A stretch of 64,000 nt of DNA, from NCBI GenBank assembly GCA_947454485.1, contig CANGJJ010000005.1, positions 1-64,000 of the forward strand, read 5' to 3'. The notes beneath the pieces are model-generated. The model made no database searches, was not told the origin of the DNA, and was given only the letters and a program-made list of their open reading frames with translations. This document shows positions 53,632 to 62,910 of the stretch, piece after piece (position 1 is the stretch's first letter; the number at the start of each line of letters is the position of its first letter). The stretch is from Beijerinckiaceae bacterium. GTDB taxonomy: Bacteria; Pseudomonadota; Alphaproteobacteria; Rhizobiales; Beijerinckiaceae. Both the position numbers and the translations under genes were made by a program.

Positions 53632-54351
53632 ATGAGCAACGCCCCGTTGATGCCAAAGGCAACGGCTGTGTGGCTTGTTGAGAACACTTCGCTCAGCTTC
53701 GACCAGATCGCCAATTTCTGCAAACTGCATCCGCTCGAAGTGAAGGGCATTGCGGACGGCGAAGTGGCGGCTGGCATCAAAGGCCACGACCCCATCACAT
53801 CCGGCCAGCTGACGCGCGAAGAGATCGCGACCGGCGAGGCGGATGGCAATCACCAGTTGCGTCTGGCTGTCTCCAAAGTCGCTGCGATCATGGAGAACAA
53901 GGTTCGCGGCAAGCGCTATACGCCGAAGTCACGCCGCGAGCATCGCCCCAATGCGATCCTCTGGCTGCTGCGCAACCATCCTGAATTGAAGGATGCGCAG
54001 ATCATGCGTTTGGCTGGCACAACCAAGTCGACGCTGGCCTCGATCCGCGAGCGTACCCATTGGAACGCCGCCAATCTGACGCCGATGGATCCGGTTGCTT
54101 TGGGCATGTGCTCGCAGATGGATCTGGATCTGGAAGTGGGACGCGCCAACAAGGATCGTCCCCAGAGCGAGATCGACAATGGCGCAACTCTGCTCCCTGC
54201 AGAGGTCACGACCCAGCCGCGCTATGAGCAGCCGCTCAGCCAGGAAGATGTGTTCGGCAAGGCCTTGCCTGTAGCACCGGCCGAAGAAGATGATCAGCCC
54301 ATCGATGTGGACTCGGTCTTCGCACGTCTCAAAGAACTCAAGGGCGAATAA
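53632..54351 (+). CDS. trcR: Cell cycle transcriptional regulator TrcR (DUF1013)
   Basis: Predicted 239-residue regulator conserved in Alphaproteobacteria and linked to cell-cycle transcription. Features: MPKATAVWLVENTSLSFDQI, KLHPLEVKGIADGEVAAGIK, HRPNAILWLLRNHPELKDAQ, RLAGTTKSTLASIRERTHWN, the latter two resembling helix-turn-helix segments, and an acidic C-terminal tail. ATG 53632 has AGGAG upstream; in-frame sequence before it is leader. It has its own promoter and terminator. Confidence 0.93.
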   Translation: MSNAPLMPKATAVWLVENTSLSFDQIANFCKLHPLEVKGIADGEVAAGIKGHDPITSGQLTREEIATGEADGNHQLRLAVSKVAAIMENKVRGKRYTPKSRREHRPNAILWLLRNHPELKDAQIMRLAGTTKSTLASIRERTHWNAANLTPMDPVALGMCSQMDLDLEVGRANKDRPQSEIDNGATLLPAEVTTQPRYEQPLSQEDVFGKALPVAPAEEDDQPIDVDSVFARLKELKGE

Positions 54352-54368
54352 TCAGCCCCTCCATCAAA

Positions 54369-54395
54369 AGGCCCGCTGCGAAGCGGGCCTTTTTT
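54369..54395 (+). terminator. Intrinsic terminator of trcR
   Basis: AGGCCCGCT (54369-54377), GCGA, AGCGGGCCT (54382-54390), then T5. It ends trcR just before the convergent prpE stop. Confidence 0.93.
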
Positions 54396-54400
54396 ATTGG

Positions 54401-56302
54401 TCAAATGCCTTTGGCTTTCAGCGCCGCGCCGATCTCATCGAGCACTGCAGGATCATCAATCGTTGCAGGTGCTGACCAGTCATCGCCATCAGCGATCTTC
54501 TTCATCGTGCCGCGCAAGATCTTGCCAGACCGCGTCTTGGGCAAACGCGCCACGGTGATCGCGATCTTGAAAGCGGCCACTGGGCCAATCTTCTCACGCA
54601 CCAGACCGACGATCTCTTTTTCGATCTCGGCCGGCGAGCGCGTCACGCCCGACTTCAGCACAACGAAGCCGCAGGGTTGCTCGCCCTTCAACTCATCCTT
54701 GATACCGATGACCGCGCATTCGGCCACATCCTGATGCGAGGCGAGCACTTCTTCCATGCCCCCTGTTGAGAGGCGATGGCCCGCGACATTGATGATGTCG
54801 TCAGTGCGCCCCATGATGTAGAGATAGCCATCATCATCTTTGAAACCCGCATCAGCGGTTTTGTAGAAGCCCGGAAATTCGGCGAGATAGCTCTCGCGCA
54901 TGCGCTCATCATTGCCCCACAGCGTGGGCAGACAGCCGGGCGGCAGCGGCAACTTGATGACGATGGAGCCCATCTTCCCATTGGCCACAGGCTTGGCCGC
55001 CTCATCAACAATCTGCACATCATAGCCTGGCATGGGCACCGTGGGTGAGCCATGTTTGACTGGCAACATGCCAAGGCCGAGCGGATTGCCCACAATGCCC
55101 CAGCCTGTTTCGGTCTGCCACCAATGGTCAATCACCGGCACGCCCAAAATTGTTTCAGCCCATTGCACCGTGTCAGGATCAGCACGCTCACCGGCGAGGA
55201 ACAAGGCACGCAAGCACGATGTGTCATATTTTTTGAGGAACTCCGCATGGGGGTCCTCTTTCTTGATCGCACGGAAGGCGGTGGGGGCCGTGAAGAGCGA
55301 GACGATTTTATACTCTTCAATCATGCGCCAGAATGCGCCCGCATCGGGCGTACCAATGGGCTTGCCTTCATAGACAACGGTCGTCGCCCCATGAAGGAGC
55401 GGCGCATAGACGATATAGCTGTGACCCACGACCCAGCCCACATCAGAGGCCGCCCAGAAAGGCTCACCCGGATTGATGCCGTAGAGATTTTGCATCGTCC
55501 ATGTCATCGCGACCATATGGCCGCCATTATCGCGCACGACACCTTTGGGGACACCTGTCGTGCCGGAAGTGTAGAGAATATAGAGCGGATCGGTTGCCTT
55601 CAGCGTCACGCAGTCAGCGCGCTTGCCAGCTGCGCGCGCCGCACTCATCGCCTCGACCCAATCATGATCACGACCCGCAATCATCGAGGCCTGAGCTTGC
55701 TCACGCTGCAACAGCAAGACAGTTGTAGGCTTGGCGCTCGCCAGCGAAATGGCTTCATCAAGAAGCGGCTTATATTTCACCACACGGCCCGGCTCGATGC
55801 CGCAAGATGTGGTGAGCACAGCCTTGGGCGCAGCATCATCAATGCGCGTGGCCAACTCCTTGGCCGCAAAGCCGCCGAAGACCACCGAATGGATAGCGCC
55901 AATGCGCGCGCAAGCGAGCATGGCGAACAAGGCTTCAGGGATCATCGGCATATAGACGATGACGCGGTCGCCTTTGGTCACGCCCATCTCAAGCAGCACA
56001 GCCGCCAGTGTGCTCACTTCATCGAGCAGCTGCGCATAAGTGTAGCGCTTCTTCTGGCCAGTGACGGGACTGTCATAGATGATCGCATCTTGGTGCGCGC
56101 GCGCGCCCTTGGCGTGACGATCCACCGCATTGAAGCATGTGTTGCAGGTCGCATCGGGAAACCAGCGCCCATAGACGCCGGCCTTGGGATCGAAAATCTG
56201 GCGCGGCGCCTCGACCCAATCGATCTCTCTGGCGGCCTGCGCCCAGAATGCCTCAGGATCCTTTTGCCAACCGGCATATACTTCGCCATAACGACTGGCC
56301 AT
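54401..56302 (-). CDS. prpE: Propionyl-CoA synthetase / acyl-CoA synthetase PrpE
   Basis: AMP-forming ligase that activates propionate (or acetate) to acyl-CoA. Predicted 633 residues, starting MASRYGEVYAGWQKDPEAFW; ATP motif LYILYTSGTTGVPKGVV, acyl pocket and HWWQTETGW motif, TADAGFKDDDGYLYIMGRTD, and C-terminal LPKTRSGKILRGTMKKIAD with the acetylatable lysine. The N-terminal AGVYGRWFPDATCNTCFNAV is typical of PrpE. I start at ATG 56302. It is divergent from the TauE gene. Confidence 0.93.
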   Translation of the reverse strand: MASRYGEVYAGWQKDPEAFWAQAAREIDWVEAPRQIFDPKAGVYGRWFPDATCNTCFNAVDRHAKGARAHQDAIIYDSPVTGQKKRYTYAQLLDEVSTLAAVLLEMGVTKGDRVIVYMPMIPEALFAMLACARIGAIHSVVFGGFAAKELATRIDDAAPKAVLTTSCGIEPGRVVKYKPLLDEAISLASAKPTTVLLLQREQAQASMIAGRDHDWVEAMSAARAAGKRADCVTLKATDPLYILYTSGTTGVPKGVVRDNGGHMVAMTWTMQNLYGINPGEPFWAASDVGWVVGHSYIVYAPLLHGATTVVYEGKPIGTPDAGAFWRMIEEYKIVSLFTAPTAFRAIKKEDPHAEFLKKYDTSCLRALFLAGERADPDTVQWAETILGVPVIDHWWQTETGWGIVGNPLGLGMLPVKHGSPTVPMPGYDVQIVDEAAKPVANGKMGSIVIKLPLPPGCLPTLWGNDERMRESYLAEFPGFYKTADAGFKDDDGYLYIMGRTDDIINVAGHRLSTGGMEEVLASHQDVAECAVIGIKDELKGEQPCGFVVLKSGVTRSPAEIEKEIVGLVREKIGPVAAFKIAITVARLPKTRSGKILRGTMKKIADGDDWSAPATIDDPAVLDEIGAALKAKGI

Positions 56303-56432
56303 AACCGCCTCCACCCTGTCCCGGCCTGCTTTGTGCGGTCCGGGGAATTTCCTGACAACTGGCAGGCACTTAGCCATTAGGCCAAGGACCCTCTGGCAAA
56401 AGCAGGAAAAAACCGGAAAAGCCGACGAAGGT

Positions 56433-57188
56433 ATGATCACCGATTGGTATTTTTATCTGGCCGCCGTACCCGCTGTGATGATGCAGGGTATGGGCAAGGG
56501 TGGCTTTTCTGGCATGGGCGCTTTGTCCCTGCCCCTGCTCTGCCTCGTCGTCTCCCCCGTTCAAGCCGTCGCCATTCAGCTGCCAATCCTGATGGCGCAA
56601 GACATTGTGGGTGTGTGGGCCTATCGACGCAATCTCAACCGCCGCCATCTGTTCTTTTGCCTGCCCGGCACAATGATCGGCATCGCCATTGGCGCTGTCA
56701 TGGCCGCGCGTGTGACGCCCGAATTCGTGCAGCTGATGGTGGGCGTGATCGCTGCGGGCTTTGTGCTCATCAGCGTTCCGCGCGGCAGGAGTGAGCCAGC
56801 TGAGCCCGCCCTTGGCAAAGCGACATTCTGGAGCAGTGTCGCGGGCTTTACGAGCTTTGTGGCCAATGCAGGCGCGCCGCCCCTGCAGGTCTATTTGATG
56901 CCGCTCAAACTCTCCCCGCCCGTTTATTCAGCGACGATGGTCGTGCTGTTCTTCATCGTGAACTGGGTGAAATTTGTTGTCTTCATCGGGCTGGGACAAA
57001 TCTCGACCCCCAATCTGAGCACCTCGGCCGCGTTGTTGCCTGTCGCCATTGCGGCCACTTTTGCAGGTGTCTGGCTCGTCAAGCGCATGTCAGGCGCGAA
57101 ATTCTATCCCATCATTCGCGCGCTGACCTTCTTCGTTGGCCTGAAGCTGATTTGGGATGGTGCACGCGGCTTGATGGCGGCAGGCTAA
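56433..57188 (+). CDS. TauE/SafE family sulfite/organosulfur exporter
   Basis: Predicted 251-residue membrane protein with about seven or eight spans (MITDWYFYLAAVPAVMMQGM, LLCLVVSPVQAVAIQLPILM, VAGFTSFVANAGAPPLQVYL). The GKGGFSGMGALSLPLL and FTSFVANAGAPPLQVYLMPL motifs are those of the TauE/SafE family, exporters of sulfite, sulfoacetate or other anions. The substrate is not decidable. ATG 56433 has GAAGG upstream. It overlaps the TPR regulator tail-to-tail by four bases. Confidence 0.9.
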   Translation: MITDWYFYLAAVPAVMMQGMGKGGFSGMGALSLPLLCLVVSPVQAVAIQLPILMAQDIVGVWAYRRNLNRRHLFFCLPGTMIGIAIGAVMAARVTPEFVQLMVGVIAAGFVLISVPRGRSEPAEPALGKATFWSSVAGFTSFVANAGAPPLQVYLMPLKLSPPVYSATMVVLFFIVNWVKFVVFIGLGQISTPNLSTSAALLPVAIAATFAGVWLVKRMSGAKFYPIIRALTFFVGLKLIWDGARGLMAAG

Positions 57189-58927
57189 AGCCCACGCTCA
57201 GCCATGGCGGCCGCCAGATGCTGCAGCTTTCCGCTTTTGAGACCAAGACGCTTCAGCGCCCCCATTGGATCTCGCGCCAACCACGGATCGGCAACCCGCA
57301 AACGCTCCAATGCATCTTGCGCCGCTGCATCATGGCCAAGGCTCGCCTGCATCAAGGCGCGGGCAAGAATGCTGAGCGGTGATTCTGGACCATCTTTGGC
57401 CGCGATCAGACTTTGAACGCTGTGAAGCTCATCGCATTCCAAAGCCGCTATAAAAGCAAAGAAACGCACCCAGCTGGCAAAGCGCGGATAATCAGTTGTC
57501 AGGCGCTGCACTATGCGCATCGCCTCGTCATAATATCCGTTCACCACCAGAACGCCCGCCAATGTGCTGAGCGTGTCAGGATCAATGGGATTCATCTCCA
57601 GCGCATGACGGGCAAGGCGAAGCCCATCCTCTTGCTGGCCGCGCAAAGTCAGCACACGCGCCAAAATCACATAGCCTGTTGTGCGCTCTGGTCCCAGCCG
57701 CAAGGCCTCGCGCGCATGACGCTCAGCCTCGTCGAGCCCGCCGGATAAACTGGGCGGCTTGTTGGTGATATATTCTTCGACCAGAAGATTGGCGAGCCAG
57801 GCATGACCGAGCACAGGCTCGCTGCGTTTGCTGATCTGATTCAAAGCGCAAGCGACAAGGCCTTGACGCAAATCATCTCCTGCGCGCAACTCATATTCGC
57901 GTGCGCGCAAGGCGCAGCTGACGCCCTCAGACACCGGCATACCCCGCCGCCAGCGCATGATGAGATCATCTCCCATCACACCAATAGGCTGCGCCATGCC
58001 AACGCGTAATTTGGCGGCCAAAGTTTTGAGATCCGCCGCCTCAAGATGAACGCTCGGCAAGCTGTGGCGCTGCGTCCAGATTTTGGTGCCATCCCCGCGC
58101 GCCAGCCCCAAAACCAAACTCGGTGGATTCGCCATCAGCTGACCTGTCAGAACAAAGCCGATGGATGGTGACAGCGGCGATTGAAGATCGCTCGACGAGC
58201 GCACACGCAGTCTGTCGAAACGCGACAGCGCCTCACCCATCTCGCGCTGCAAATAACCTGCTGTAGCAACCGAGGCAGAAGTCCCGTCCGTCTCAAAAGG
58301 CTGCATCACCAAGACGGGGCGCGGATCAAGCTGCCCATCGGCAGGCTCAATCTCTGCATGGGGGGCGAGCCCCTGCCACAAGGGCACAACCGACATGCCC
58401 AGAATAAACACAGCCGACATCAAAGCCGCGCGCCGCTGGGCTGGCGCCATCCAGGTGAAAAATAAAGGCCCTCTACCGGGCAAAGGCGGCACGGGCCGGG
58501 GCTCAAGCGAGGGCGGCGCCGGCACAGGCTCAGACAAGATCTCACGATAACGAAAGAGCGGCACATAATTGCCGGTGGGCAGCTCGATCTCGATGGGTTC
58601 CCGCGCTCCTGCGCGCTCATAAAAGCCACGCAACGCCTTGCGCAAACGCGTCGCCTCCACCCGCACAATGGGATTGGCATGGGCATCGAATTTCTCATCC
58701 CGCCCAAAAACATGGATCGCGATGGTGGCGGCCTTCAGGCTCTCTGTCTCACCCGACAGTGCGCGTTCGACAACGAAGGACAGAAAGTGGCGCAGGCGAT
58801 TGGCACCTAAAAACTCGGGCTGGCTCAGAATATGTGCGAGAGCCTCGCGAACTTCAGAGGGTGTAGGCTCGCGCAGGCGCACTGCTTGGGCAGATGCGGA
58901 AACCGCTTCGTCAACCATGACATTCAC
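57185..58927 (-). CDS. Membrane-anchored TPR protein with adenylate-cyclase-type N-terminal domain
   Basis: Predicted 580-residue protein. The N-terminal domain (about 20-125; RLRHFLSFVVERALSGETES, IAIHVFGRDEKFDAHANPIV, LPTGNYVPLFRY) is found in front of some rhizobial class III adenylate cyclases and TPR regulators and resembles a winged helix. A single span follows (about 170-190, ALMSAVFILGMSVVPLWQGL), then a middle domain and at least three TPR-like repeats (ALRLGPERTTGYVILARVLT, ALEMNPIDPDTLSTLAGVLV). No cyclase domain is present. It is probably a CadC-like membrane regulator, but its targets are unknown. Confidence 0.75.
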   Translation of the reverse strand: MNVMVDEAVSASAQAVRLREPTPSEVREALAHILSQPEFLGANRLRHFLSFVVERALSGETESLKAATIAIHVFGRDEKFDAHANPIVRVEATRLRKALRGFYERAGAREPIEIELPTGNYVPLFRYREILSEPVPAPPSLEPRPVPPLPGRGPLFFTWMAPAQRRAALMSAVFILGMSVVPLWQGLAPHAEIEPADGQLDPRPVLVMQPFETDGTSASVATAGYLQREMGEALSRFDRLRVRSSSDLQSPLSPSIGFVLTGQLMANPPSLVLGLARGDGTKIWTQRHSLPSVHLEAADLKTLAAKLRVGMAQPIGVMGDDLIMRWRRGMPVSEGVSCALRAREYELRAGDDLRQGLVACALNQISKRSEPVLGHAWLANLLVEEYITNKPPSLSGGLDEAERHAREALRLGPERTTGYVILARVLTLRGQQEDGLRLARHALEMNPIDPDTLSTLAGVLVVNGYYDEAMRIVQRLTTDYPRFASWVRFFAFIAALECDELHSVQSLIAAKDGPESPLSILARALMQASLGHDAAAQDALERLRVADPWLARDPMGALKRLGLKSGKLQHLAAAMAERGL

Positions 58928-59096
58928 AACAAATTCGAGAAAAAATAGACTTTCAAATCACTCGCACAATATCCCACAAAGGCGCTCGCGATGCGAGCCC
59001 TTCTTTGGGTCATGCCGCAAGAGTGCAGACAGCAACACCCCGCACATCAACAATGAGGCGGGGCGTGCCGAAGACAAGACAGCTAATTGCGGATTC
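58928..59096. other. Gap between TPR regulator and DUF465 gene
   Basis: No gene, promoter or repeat is evident in these 169 bases apart from AT-rich 58921-58975, which probably carries the promoter of the TPR regulator. Confidence 0.35.
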
Positions 59097-59282
59097 TCAC
59101 ACTGCGAGAACGACCTTGCCGTTTTGCAGTTTTGAAATCTCGTCTTTCAGAAGCAGCTTTTTTCGTTTGAGTTCTTGGAGATGCTGGTCACTTGAGGATG
59201 GTCGAACAAGTTCAATCTCAATTTGACGTTCGAGACTACGATGACGACGCTTCAATTCTTCCAGATGGCCTTGCACTGACAT
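59097..59282 (-). CDS. DUF465/YdcH family small coiled-coil protein (first)
   Basis: Predicted 61-residue helical protein: MSVQGHLEELKRRHRSLERQ, QHLQELKRKKLLLKDEISKL. It matches the DUF465 (YdcH-like, SlyX-sized) family of unknown function. It is divergent from a second DUF465 gene with about 200 bases between, suggesting duplication or a functional pair. Confidence 0.82.
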   Translation of the reverse strand: MSVQGHLEELKRRHRSLERQIEIELVRPSSSDQHLQELKRKKLLLKDEISKLQNGKVVLAV

Positions 59283-59478
59283 CCGTCAACTCCGTTGTTG
59301 TTGCGGATGCATTGAGTGTGACACAGCCATGACAGGCTGCAAGCGGAATTCTCTCAAGCCAAGGTCATAAGAACTTGAACATTACGCCACTCACCTCACA
59401 TGGTGAGGAGCAAACAGCTTGGCCATTGCAGGATGGCGAGACCCAGCGCATACTCAATAAGTTAAGTGCGGATTTGCC

Positions 59479-59697
59479 ATGGCTGAGAAGTTGAGTGATG
59501 ACGAGCGGCGGGCTTTCGAGGCTGAGTGTCTTCGCCTGCGCGAAGAGCACCGCGACCTTGATGCTGCGATCGATGCGCTGCATCAGGCAGGGCCTGTGGA
59601 CCAGCTGCAATTGCAACGACTGAAAAAGCGCAAATTGACCCTGCGCGACCGCATCTCGTTTCTGGACGATATCCTCACCCCCGACATCATCGCATGA
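59479..59697 (+). CDS. DUF465/YdcH family small coiled-coil protein (second)
   Basis: Predicted 72-residue protein: MAEKLSDDERRAFEAECLRL, LQLQRLKKRKLTLRDRISFL. Same DUF465 signature (LKKRKL-LRDRI) as the divergent gene at 59097-59282. It lies about 90 bases upstream of purE on the same strand, an arrangement seen in other Alphaproteobacteria. The function is unknown. Confidence 0.85.
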   Translation: MAEKLSDDERRAFEAECLRLREEHRDLDAAIDALHQAGPVDQLQLQRLKKRKLTLRDRISFLDDILTPDIIA

Positions 59698-59790
59698 GAC
59701 GGGCGAGCCAAGACCGCCCCTCCCCGCAGCTTGCAGGCCGGGCGGGCTTGGACTAAGAGCGCTTTTTCTCGAAATCAGGCGGGACCGACC

Positions 59791-60288
59791 GTGACCAAGA
59801 CCGCGCCCCCAGTCGCCATCATCATGGGCAGCCAGTCCGATTGGCCCACCATGCGCCATGCCGCCGAAACGCTTGAGGCTTTGGGCGTTGCCTTTGATGC
59901 GCGCATCGTCTCGGCCCACCGTACCCCTGACCGGCTCGTTGCTTTTGCCAAAGGCGCCAAGGCTGAGGGCTTCAAGGTCGTGATCGCGGGCGCAGGCGGA
60001 GCCGCCCATCTGCCCGGCATGACCGCCGCCATGACCTCCCTGCCCGTGCTGGGCGTCCCGGTTGAGAGCAAGGCCCTGTCGGGTCAGGACTCGCTCCTCT
60101 CCATCGTCCAGATGCCCGGCGGCATCCCTGTGGGCACATTGGCCATCGGCAAGGCTGGCGCGATCAATGCCGCCCTGCTGGCGGTCTCCATTCTGGCTTT
60201 GCAGGACGAGGCTCTGGCCAAGCGGCTGGAGGCCTATCGCGAGGCACAGACGGCCTCCGTCGCCCTGCGCCCCTCCAACGAGGGCTAA
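59791..60288 (+). CDS. purE: N5-carboxyaminoimidazole ribonucleotide mutase PurE
   Basis: Class I PurE, converting N5-CAIR to CAIR in purine synthesis together with PurK. Predicted 165 residues; [55 protein letters not shown], the active-site motifs. The start is GTG 59791 with GGGA upstream. It lies 6 bases before purK and is co-transcribed. Confidence 0.96.
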   Translation: MTKTAPPVAIIMGSQSDWPTMRHAAETLEALGVAFDARIVSAHRTPDRLVAFAKGAKAEGFKVVIAGAGGAAHLPGMTAAMTSLPVLGVPVESKALSGQDSLLSIVQMPGGIPVGTLAIGKAGAINAALLAVSILALQDEALAKRLEAYREAQTASVALRPSNEG

Positions 60289-60294
60289 GCCCCC

Positions 60295-61380
60295 ATGACC
60301 ACCGCTCCCTCCCTCGCCCCGGGCGATACGATCGGCATTCTGGGCTCGGGCCAGCTCGGTCGCATGCTCGCCATGGCCGCCGCGCGCCTTGGCATCCGCT
60401 GCATCATCTATGCACCTGAGAGCGGCCCTGCCTGCGATGTGGCCGCCGATACGATCATCGCGGCCTATGAGGATGAGGCGGCTTTGGCCGACTTTGCCGC
60501 CCGCGTGCGCCGCGTGACCTATGAATTTGAGAATGTGCCAGCCGCCACCGCCGCCTTTCTGGCGAGCCGCCTGCCCGTTCACCCCAATCCCAAGGCTTTG
60601 GCGCAGACCCAGGACCGCGCGACCGAAAAGACCTTTCTCAATGGCATCGGCATTCCCACCGCCCCCTTTGCTGAGGTGAATGATGTCGCCAGCCTGACCA
60701 GCGCTCTTAAGACGCTTGGCTACCCCGCCGTGCTCAAGACCCGCCGCTTTGGCTATGACGGCAAGGGTCAGGTGATGGTCAAAGAGGGGATGGATCTGGC
60801 GCAGGCCTTTGCGGCCGTGGGGAGCGTGCCTTGCGTCCTCGAAGGCTTCGTCCCCTTCTTGCGTGAAGTCTCGGTCGTGGGCGCGCGGGCCGAGACCGGC
60901 GCCTTTGCCGCTTTCGATGTCTGCGAGAATGTCCACGAGAACCATATTCTGGCCCGCACGGTCGTCCCGGCAGCCATGGGCGAGGAGACGGCGACCAAGG
61001 CGCTGGAAATGGCCAGCCGCATCGCCCGCGCCCTCGATTATGTGGGGGTCATCTCGGTCGAGATGTTCCTGGTGGGCAGCGGCGAAGACGAGCATCTGGT
61101 GGTCAATGAGATCGCCCCCCGCGTCCATAATTCGGGCCACTGGACCCTCGATGGGGCCGCCACCTCCCAGTTCGAGCAGCATATCCGCGCGATCTGCGGC
61201 TTTCCGCTGGGCTCAACCCGCCGCCACGGACGGGTCGTCATGCAGAACCTCATCGGGGATGATATCCACAGCTGGCGCGAGCTGATGGCCGAGCGCGGGG
61301 CCTGCCTGCATCTCTACGGCAAGCATGAAGCGCGGCCGGGGCGGAAGATGGGGCATGTCACCCGGATATTCCCCGAATAA
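60295..61380 (+). CDS. purK: 5-(carboxyamino)imidazole ribonucleotide synthase PurK
   Basis: ATP-grasp enzyme that makes N5-CAIR from AIR and bicarbonate. Predicted 361 residues: GDTIGILGSGQLGRMLAMAA, PAVLKTRRFGYDGKGQVMVK, NEIAPRVHNSGHWTLDGAAT, SQFEQHIRAICGFPLGST. All hallmarks are intact. It is coupled to purE. Confidence 0.97.
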   Translation: MTTAPSLAPGDTIGILGSGQLGRMLAMAAARLGIRCIIYAPESGPACDVAADTIIAAYEDEAALADFAARVRRVTYEFENVPAATAAFLASRLPVHPNPKALAQTQDRATEKTFLNGIGIPTAPFAEVNDVASLTSALKTLGYPAVLKTRRFGYDGKGQVMVKEGMDLAQAFAAVGSVPCVLEGFVPFLREVSVVGARAETGAFAAFDVCENVHENHILARTVVPAAMGEETATKALEMASRIARALDYVGVISVEMFLVGSGEDEHLVVNEIAPRVHNSGHWTLDGAATSQFEQHIRAICGFPLGSTRRHGRVVMQNLIGDDIHSWRELMAERGACLHLYGKHEARPGRKMGHVTRIFPE

Positions 61381-61538
61381 GCCCACAAAAGCGCGAAAAA
61401 CGGGGCAGCGCGCTAGACAAGCCTGCTGGGCTCTGGTATCCGCTCGGCCAACGGTGAGGCGCGCCGCATGCGCCATAGACCTTATTTTGCCAACTTCCGG
61501 CGGCTTACCCAGCCCCGCAGCCAAGACAGGATCAACGC

Positions 61539-61781
61539 GTGCAAGTTCTCGTTCGCGACAACAATGTCGATCAGGCCCTGAAGGCCCTCAAGAAGAAGAT
61601 GCAGCGTGAAGGCATCTTCCGTGAGATGAAGCTCCGTGGCCATTACGAGAAGCCCTCTGAGAAGCGCGCCCGCGAGCAGGCAGAAGCCGTTCGTCGCGCC
61701 CGCAAGCTCGCGCGCAAGAAGATGCAGCGCGAAGGCCTGCTGCCGATGAAGCCGAAGGCTGAGATGGGCGCTCGTCGCTAA
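61539..61781 (+). CDS. rpsU: 30S ribosomal protein S21
   Basis: Small-subunit protein of 80 residues, [20 protein letters not shown] at the start and a basic helical body ([18 protein letters not shown]). It is a little longer than the 71-residue E. coli protein, normal for this group. The start is GTG 61539 with AGGA upstream. A possible promoter TAGACA-N17-TATCCG spans 61414-61442. It is followed by a strong terminator. Confidence 0.96.
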   Translation: MQVLVRDNNVDQALKALKKKMQREGIFREMKLRGHYEKPSEKRAREQAEAVRRARKLARKKMQREGLLPMKPKAEMGARR

Positions 61782-61807
61782 TCCATCCTCCACCAGATTT
61801 TGAGGTC

Positions 61808-61846
61808 ACGGCGTCGCGGGTCCCCCGTCGGCGCCGTAACTTTTTT
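61808..61846 (+). terminator. Intrinsic terminator of rpsU
   Basis: ACGGCG (61808-61813) pairs with CGCCGT (61832-61837), with an inner CGGG/CCCG stem, then TTTTTT (61841-61846). Confidence 0.85.
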
Positions 61847-61978
61847 AACGCTTTCATCGGATATTTACCCTGACGATTCGGCTCTGCGGCTTTCACCGCA
61901 TTCTCGCCGCATTGAACAGGCTTTCAGGTGCAGTCAGCCATTCGCTCCGGCCCCTGCCCTCACAGATGAATGCATCCG

Positions 61979-62839
61979 ATGACCGCTGCACATTCACAGT
62001 TCCGTTCGCCCCTTCTGCCCTTCGCGGGGATTTGCCTCACCGCTTTGCTGCTCGCAGGCTGCGGCCCGACCGGCACCAATCTGCTGGGGAACGGCCCGCG
62101 CATCGCAGAAGTCGAGGCACCTGATGCCTCCTTCTCCGACAATATCGCCTCGCTCAGCGATGTGGTGAAACGCAATCCTGAGTCACCAGATGCCTACAAC
62201 ACTCGCGGCGCTGCCTATGCCCGCGCTGGCCGCTATCAAGAAGCCATTGCCGACTTCACTCAGGCGATCCGCATCAATCCCAATCATGCAGCAGCCTATG
62301 TGAACCGCGCCCTCGCCAATCGTCAGATCAATCGCAATGATCAGGCACTGGCGGATTTCAACCGCGCGATTGAAGCCAATCCGCGCCATGCCCCCGCTTT
62401 CTTGGGCCGCGCCAATCTGCTGCGCACACAAGGCGCGCTCACTGAGGCGCTGGCTGATCTTGATCAGGCCATTCGTCTGGCCCCTGAAGATGCGCAGGCC
62501 TTCCATGCGCGTGGCCTGATCCATCAGCGAAATGGCAACCATCCGCGCGCCATTACAGATTTCGACAATGCGATTGACCGCAATCCCTTCGTGGCAGCGC
62601 CCTATCAAGCGCGCGGTCAAAGCCTGATCGAGATCGGCAAATATGATGCGGCGGTGGAAGACTTCAACGCGACGCTGAATGTGAACAATCGCAATGCCGA
62701 TGCATGGGCAGGCCTTGGCCTTGCCTATGAGCGCCTCGGCAACAAGCCCAAGGCGGTTGAATCTTACGAGCGCGCTTTGGTGGTCGAGCCCAATCACAAA
62801 TTGGCCCGCGATGGCCGCGCGCGTCTGGGCCGCAGCTGA
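61979..62839 (+). CDS. TPR-repeat lipoprotein
   Basis: Predicted 286-residue lipoprotein with lipobox LLLAGC (Cys 28). The mature part holds about six TPRs (AYNTRGAAYARAGRYQEAIA, AYVNRALANRQINRNDQALA, AFLGRANLLRTQGALTEALA, AFHARGLIHQRNGNHPRAIT, PYQARGQSLIEIGKYDAAVE, AWAGLGLAYERLGNKPKAVE). It resembles NlpI-type lipoproteins that act as adaptors for cell-wall hydrolases; the function here is inference. The start could be ATG 61970, three codons earlier. Confidence 0.88.
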   Translation: MTAAHSQFRSPLLPFAGICLTALLLAGCGPTGTNLLGNGPRIAEVEAPDASFSDNIASLSDVVKRNPESPDAYNTRGAAYARAGRYQEAIADFTQAIRINPNHAAAYVNRALANRQINRNDQALADFNRAIEANPRHAPAFLGRANLLRTQGALTEALADLDQAIRLAPEDAQAFHARGLIHQRNGNHPRAITDFDNAIDRNPFVAAPYQARGQSLIEIGKYDAAVEDFNATLNVNNRNADAWAGLGLAYERLGNKPKAVESYERALVVEPNHKLARDGRARLGRS

Positions 62840-62867
62840 TCACAGCCAAATTTTGCGTAATAAAAAA

Positions 62868-62888
62868 GCCCGCGAGATCATCGCGGGC
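62868..62888. terminator. Bidirectional terminator between TPR lipoprotein and pntB
   Basis: GCCCGCGA (62868-62875), GATCA, TCGCGGGC (62881-62888), flanked by A6 and TTTGTT. It serves both convergent genes. Confidence 0.88.
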
Positions 62889-62910
62889 TTTGTTGTGAGA
62901 GGCTGCTGGC

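Noticed and set aside
55052-56380. A 442-codon plus-strand open frame opposite prpE
   Set aside because: The minus strand encodes a full PrpE with catalytic motifs; the antisense frame is a shadow.
59365-61182. A 605-codon minus-strand open frame opposite purE and purK
   Set aside because: Its protein is low-complexity, Gly/His/Arg-rich and matches no family, while the plus strand encodes intact PurE and PurK. It is a mirror of GC-rich codon usage.
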